This document shows, one piece after another, positions 61,403-64,000 of a stretch of 64,000 nucleotides of DNA. Below the pieces are notes generated by a model. The model was not told where the DNA came from, did no database searches, and was given only the letters and a program-made list of their open reading frames with translations. Made by a program: the position numbers and the translations under genes. Each line of letters starts with the position of its first letter. Within the stretch, counting starts at the first letter, position 1. Source of the DNA: Archangium gephyra. Its GTDB lineage: Bacteria; Myxococcota; Myxococcia; Myxococcales; Myxococcaceae. The stretch lies in NCBI GenBank assembly GCA_003243425.1, contig QFQP01000016.1:89285-153284 (forward strand). The letters are read 5' to 3'.

Positions 61403-62015
61403 GCAGTCGCGCCTTGATGGCGCCGGTCAGCATGTCGATGGCGATCTCGTTGTTGCCGCCGTGCGGAACGACGATGTCGGCATAGCGCTTCGAGGGCTCG
61501 ACGAACGCCATGTGCATGGGGCGCACGTGGCGGAAGTACTGGTGAATGACGTGATCGAAGTCGCGGCCGCGCTCTTTGATGTCGCGCGTGAGGCGGCGAA
61601 TGATGCGCACGTCGTCTTCGGTCTCGACGAAGATGCGCACGTCCATCTGCTCGCGCAGCGCGTCCATGTGCAGCACCAGGATGCCTTCGATGAGAATCAG
61701 CTCCGCCGGCTTGACCGTCACCGTGCGCGGCTGCCGCGTGGAGGTCACGAAGTCGTAGACCGGCTTCTCGACCGCCTCACCGCCCTTGAGCCGCCGCACG
61801 TGCGAGGTCAGCAGGTCCTGATCGAAGGCGTCGGGGTGGTCGAAGTTCACCTCGCGCCGCTCGTCGAGCGTCAGGTGATCGAGCGGCCGGTAGTACGAGT
61901 CTTGATCGATGAACGCGACCCGCGAGCTGAACGCTTCGTGGATCTTCCGCGCCACGGTGGTCTTGCCTGAAGCAGTACCACCAGCGATTCCGAGGACGAG
62001 AGGAGCGGCCGTCAC
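61389..62015 (-). CDS. udk: Uridine kinase
   Basis: 208 residues from GTG 62015, the start just before the conserved LVLGIAGGTASGKTTVARKI; the frame extends to 62240 but that part lies inside the next gene and is unrelated. P-loop GGTASGKTT, substrate motif IDQDSYYRPLDHL, NFDHPDAFD, and the C-terminal lid (RRLTRDIKERGRDFDHVIHQY) match Udk. It phosphorylates uridine and cytidine with ATP in pyrimidine salvage. The start lies 14 bases after the phosphodiesterase gene, so read-through from the cAMP gene set is possible. Confidence 0.92.
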   Translation of the reverse strand: MTAAPLVLGIAGGTASGKTTVARKIHEAFSSRVAFIDQDSYYRPLDHLTLDERREVNFDHPDAFDQDLLTSHVRRLKGGEAVEKPVYDFVTSTRQPRTVTVKPAELILIEGILVLHMDALREQMDVRIFVETEDDVRIIRRLTRDIKERGRDFDHVIHQYFRHVRPMHMAFVEPSKRYADIVVPHGGNNEIAIDMLTGAIKARLLKGK

Positions 62016-62029
62016 GGACGCCGCGAGTA

Positions 62030-62785
62030 TCAGAACTCGAATTCCTCGCCCAGTTCCGACACGTGTACGGGCAGGTGCTTCACCTCTTTTTTGAGCTGCG
62101 TCACGAACGCGGGCTTGAGGTGGTACAGCAGAATTTCGCACCCACGGCGGTCGAACTTCTCGAGCTCGCGCTCCAGCGTCTGCGGCGTGAAGTGACCCGA
62201 AATGTCGGCCAGCGTCTGCAGCGAGTTCGGGAAGCTGCATTCGACCAGCAGCAGCTTCAGGTTGGCCGTCTTGTTGAGCACCTTCCAGAACTGCTCGGTG
62301 GGGCCGGTGTCACCCGAGATGGCCATCGTCGAATCGCCGTCGCTGATGACGTAGCCGCACGACTCCACGGGGTGCGAGACCAGCACCGACTTCACGTCGT
62401 AGTCACCGACCTTCACCTTCGCGCCGGGCTTGAAGCTGCGCAGCTTGAAGACGGGGTTCTTCGCGGTGGGAATGCGCGTGAAGTCTGGCCAGAGCACGTT
62501 GTTGAAGAGGTTCTTCTTCAACGTGTCGATGCACTCGGTGTTGCTGTGAATGGTCACCGGCTTGTCGCGGCGGCCGACCACCACGTCGGACATCATCGGC
62601 AGGTCTTTGACGTGATCGAAGTGCGAGTGCGTCAGCAGGATGTCGTCGACCTTCGAAAGCGAAGGGAGATCGAGCATCGAGGTGAGCGCTCCGGCGTCGA
62701 GCGCCAGACGATCATCGACCAGGAAGCACGTGCTCTTGCAGCCCGGCAACTCACCGCCGTGTGGCCCGAGGACTTTGAGTTTCAC
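62030..62785 (-). CDS. Metallo-beta-lactamase-fold cAMP phosphodiesterase (class II)-like
   Basis: 251 residues. The metal motif is THSHFDHVKDLP, with TGD-like SGDTGPTEQFW and a later His-bearing HLKPAF. Residues SCGYVISDGDSTMAISGDTG and LKLLLVECSFPNSLQ are typical of the class II cyclic-nucleotide phosphodiesterases related to yeast PDE1 and bacterial CpdP. It should open the cyclic phosphate ring of cAMP. A cNMP-binding regulator gene ends three bases upstream and an adenylate cyclase gene precedes that, which supports this substrate. Direct proof is lacking. Confidence 0.82.
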   Translation of the reverse strand: MKLKVLGPHGGELPGCKSTCFLVDDRLALDAGALTSMLDLPSLSKVDDILLTHSHFDHVKDLPMMSDVVVGRRDKPVTIHSNTECIDTLKKNLFNNVLWPDFTRIPTAKNPVFKLRSFKPGAKVKVGDYDVKSVLVSHPVESCGYVISDGDSTMAISGDTGPTEQFWKVLNKTANLKLLLVECSFPNSLQTLADISGHFTPQTLERELEKFDRRGCEILLYHLKPAFVTQLKKEVKHLPVHVSELGEEFEF

Positions 62786-62788
62786 GAC

Positions 62789-63439
62789 CTAGAGTTCCCC
62801 GAACTTCCACTTCATCTCGAGGTACCGCAGGAAATCGAACAGCCGCGCGGTATCACGCACCGTGAGCCGATCACCCTGCACCTCAATCAATCCAGCGCGC
62901 TCCAACCGATGGAGCATGAAACGAATCGCCGGCTCCCCGACCGCCAGTTCGCGAGGCAGCTCACGAACCGGAAAATCGATCTCGATGCCCTCTTCGCCCT
63001 GCCGGCCACGCGACTGACAGAGGTGAAGCATGTGGTGAACGATGCGGCTGTTCGGATCGGACAACAGCAGCGTTTCGATCTGCGCGTCTGCGTCGGACAG
63101 GCGGTCCGCCAGCTTCTTGATCATGCGCACGGCGATCTCGGCGTTGCCACGAATCATCGCCTCGAAGGTGCGCGGGTCGATGACCAGCAGGCGCGCTTCG
63201 TCTTCGATGACCGCCGAAGCGTTGCGCGGCTTGTTCGAGATGATGGCCATCTCGCCGAAGAACTCGCCGGGCCCCAGCACCGCCAGGATCTTTTCGACGT
63301 CGCGGACCTTCTTGGTGATCGCCACCTTGCCCGACTGGATGACGTACATCTCCTTGCCGGGCTCACCTTCACGGAAGAGTACCGTCCCCTTGGGGATGTC
63401 CTTGCCGAACCGCTGGAACAGGGCCTCTTCCGCGCTCAT
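62789..63439 (-). CDS. Cyclic-nucleotide-binding regulator (Crp/Fnr-like)
   Basis: 216 residues. The N-terminal cNMP domain includes GTVLFREGEPGKEMYVI and a phosphate-binding cassette FFGEMAIISNKPRNASAV, with the Glu and Arg that hold the cyclic phosphate. A dimer helix (MIRGNAEIAVRMIKKLADRL) leads to a winged helix with LAVGEPAIRFMLHRLERAGLIEV. The recognition helix is weaker than in Crp, so its DNA targets may differ. It is the middle gene of a cAMP set, between cyclase and phosphodiesterase. Confidence 0.88.
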   Translation of the reverse strand: MSAEEALFQRFGKDIPKGTVLFREGEPGKEMYVIQSGKVAITKKVRDVEKILAVLGPGEFFGEMAIISNKPRNASAVIEDEARLLVIDPRTFEAMIRGNAEIAVRMIKKLADRLSDADAQIETLLLSDPNSRIVHHMLHLCQSRGRQGEEGIEIDFPVRELPRELAVGEPAIRFMLHRLERAGLIEVQGDRLTVRDTARLFDFLRYLEMKWKFGEL

Positions 63440-63494
63440 GAGCGGGCGGGACTTTCACCCGCGGAAACCGGGGCGTCAATTTGTAGATCGGCGC

Positions 63495-64000
63495 TCATTT
63501 GGTCTTCAACGACACCACGCCGTCCCAATCGCCCGCCGGAGGGATGTCGCGGAACGCGTCAAGCTCGCTCAGGTAGTCGCGCGACGGTGAATCGTTGGGC
63601 CACCAGGCGAGCACCTCGGTGAAGCGCGCGCGCGCCTCGTCGAACTGCTTCGCGGTCCACGCCACCAGGCCCGCTTCGAACGCGGCGATGGCCTTCGCGT
63701 CGACCTCAGACGGCGTGCCCAGGCCTCGCAATTCGTAGATGCCGACCGGCAGCTTCTTGCCTTTGACCCGCACCGCGCCCAGCCGCCGGGTGACGATGCC
63801 GTCCTTCACCGCGGCGCGCGTCCACTCGCTGATGATGATGCGGGTGTCGTACTCCTTGTTGGTGCCCTCGAGGCGACTGCCGAGGTTCACCGCGTCGCCC
63901 AGCACGGTGTAGTCGACGCGCACGTCGGACCCCATGTTGCCCACCACCATCTGCCCGGTGTTGATGCCGATGCCGATCTCGAGCTCGGGGAAGCCGGCCT
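63495..64000 (-). CDS. Class III adenylate/guanylate cyclase, C-terminal part
   Basis: The frame is open to the window edge. The visible 168 or so residues begin with IGIGINTGQMVVGNMGS and continue DYTVLGDAVNLGSRLEG, the C2-side signature of class III cyclases, including the Asn and Arg that contact the transition state (AVNLGSRLE). After the catalytic domain come VRVKGKKLPVGIYELRGL and a short TPR-like tail (AIAAFEAGLVAWTAKQFDEA). N-terminal sensor domains lie outside the window. The product, cAMP or cGMP, cannot be decided from this part. The regulator gene follows after 55 bases. Confidence 0.9.
   Translation of the reverse strand, partial: AGFPELEIGIGINTGQMVVGNMGSDVRVDYTVLGDAVNLGSRLEGTNKEYDTRIIISEWTRAAVKDGIVTRRLGAVRVKGKKLPVGIYELRGLGTPSEVDAKAIAAFEAGLVAWTAKQFDEARARFTEVLAWWPNDSPSRDYLSELDAFRDIPPAGDWDGVVSLKTK

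Overview
This is a GC-rich, densely coded bacterial chromosome segment with no rRNA, tRNA, insertion sequence, phage or CRISPR signature, and no gene-free stretch longer than about 300 bases. The gene content points to a myxobacterium (Myxococcota): a Hanks-type Ser/Thr kinase with a C-terminal membrane anchor, many Asp/Ala/Gly-rich lipoproteins, large TPR proteins resembling the gliding-motility proteins GltD (AgmU) and GltE (AglT), a receiver protein with a proline-rich linker resembling RomR, a PilZ protein, a hybrid histidine kinase and class III cAMP signalling. Placement within the phylum is inference.

Layout. 1-6 kb: end of an ion transporter, a papain-like protein, and a compact operon (ArsR repressor, SRPBCC protein, small membrane protein, DUF1801 protein, UvrA paralogue). 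6-11.5 kb: an apparent Tgt-MnmC-like fusion facing a coiled-coil / phosphoesterase / CAP-lipoprotein run. 11.5-27 kb: one long minus-strand block running from 3-hydroxyacyl-CoA dehydrogenase through a Ser/Thr kinase, a catalytic plus a non-catalytic M16 peptidase, PilZ, five exported proteins of the LPP20/FlgT/PEGA/FecR kind, and the GltD/GltE-like pair. 27-39 kb: discoidin-like protein, crotonase, a repeat-bearing lipoprotein, glycerophosphodiesterase, hybrid kinase, CutA, an ECF sigma factor with an unknown partner, a PP2A-like phosphatase, a degenerate PilT-like protein and NadC. 39-50 kb: ValS with an unusual basic tail, RomR-like and double CheW-like proteins, a REC-GAF-GGDEF protein, an RCC1-repeat lipoprotein, two trypsin-like/PDZ proteases and a LuxR-type regulator. 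50-56.8 kb: an accessory-looking strip with a shortened lycopene cyclase, a DUF6157 protein, two neighbouring RlaP-type nucleotidyltransferases, a frameshifted Rieske/flavin reductase and a frameshifted membrane protein behind lysC. 56.8-64 kb: a GldA/GldF/GldG-DUF4340 exporter, uridine kinase, and a cAMP module (adenylate cyclase, cyclic-nucleotide-binding regulator, class II phosphodiesterase).

Genes are often joined by ATGA, GTGA or TGATG overlaps, so translational coupling is the rule. The most notable observations are the fusion of two wobble-base (position 34) tRNA-modification domains, the cAMP make/sense/destroy gene set, the exported-protein operon ahead of the gliding-like genes, the two RlaP nucleotidyltransferases, a kinase whose only well-placed start codon is ATC, and at least two reading-frame breaks that look like single-base losses from G/C runs. 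Those breaks may be sequence errors.
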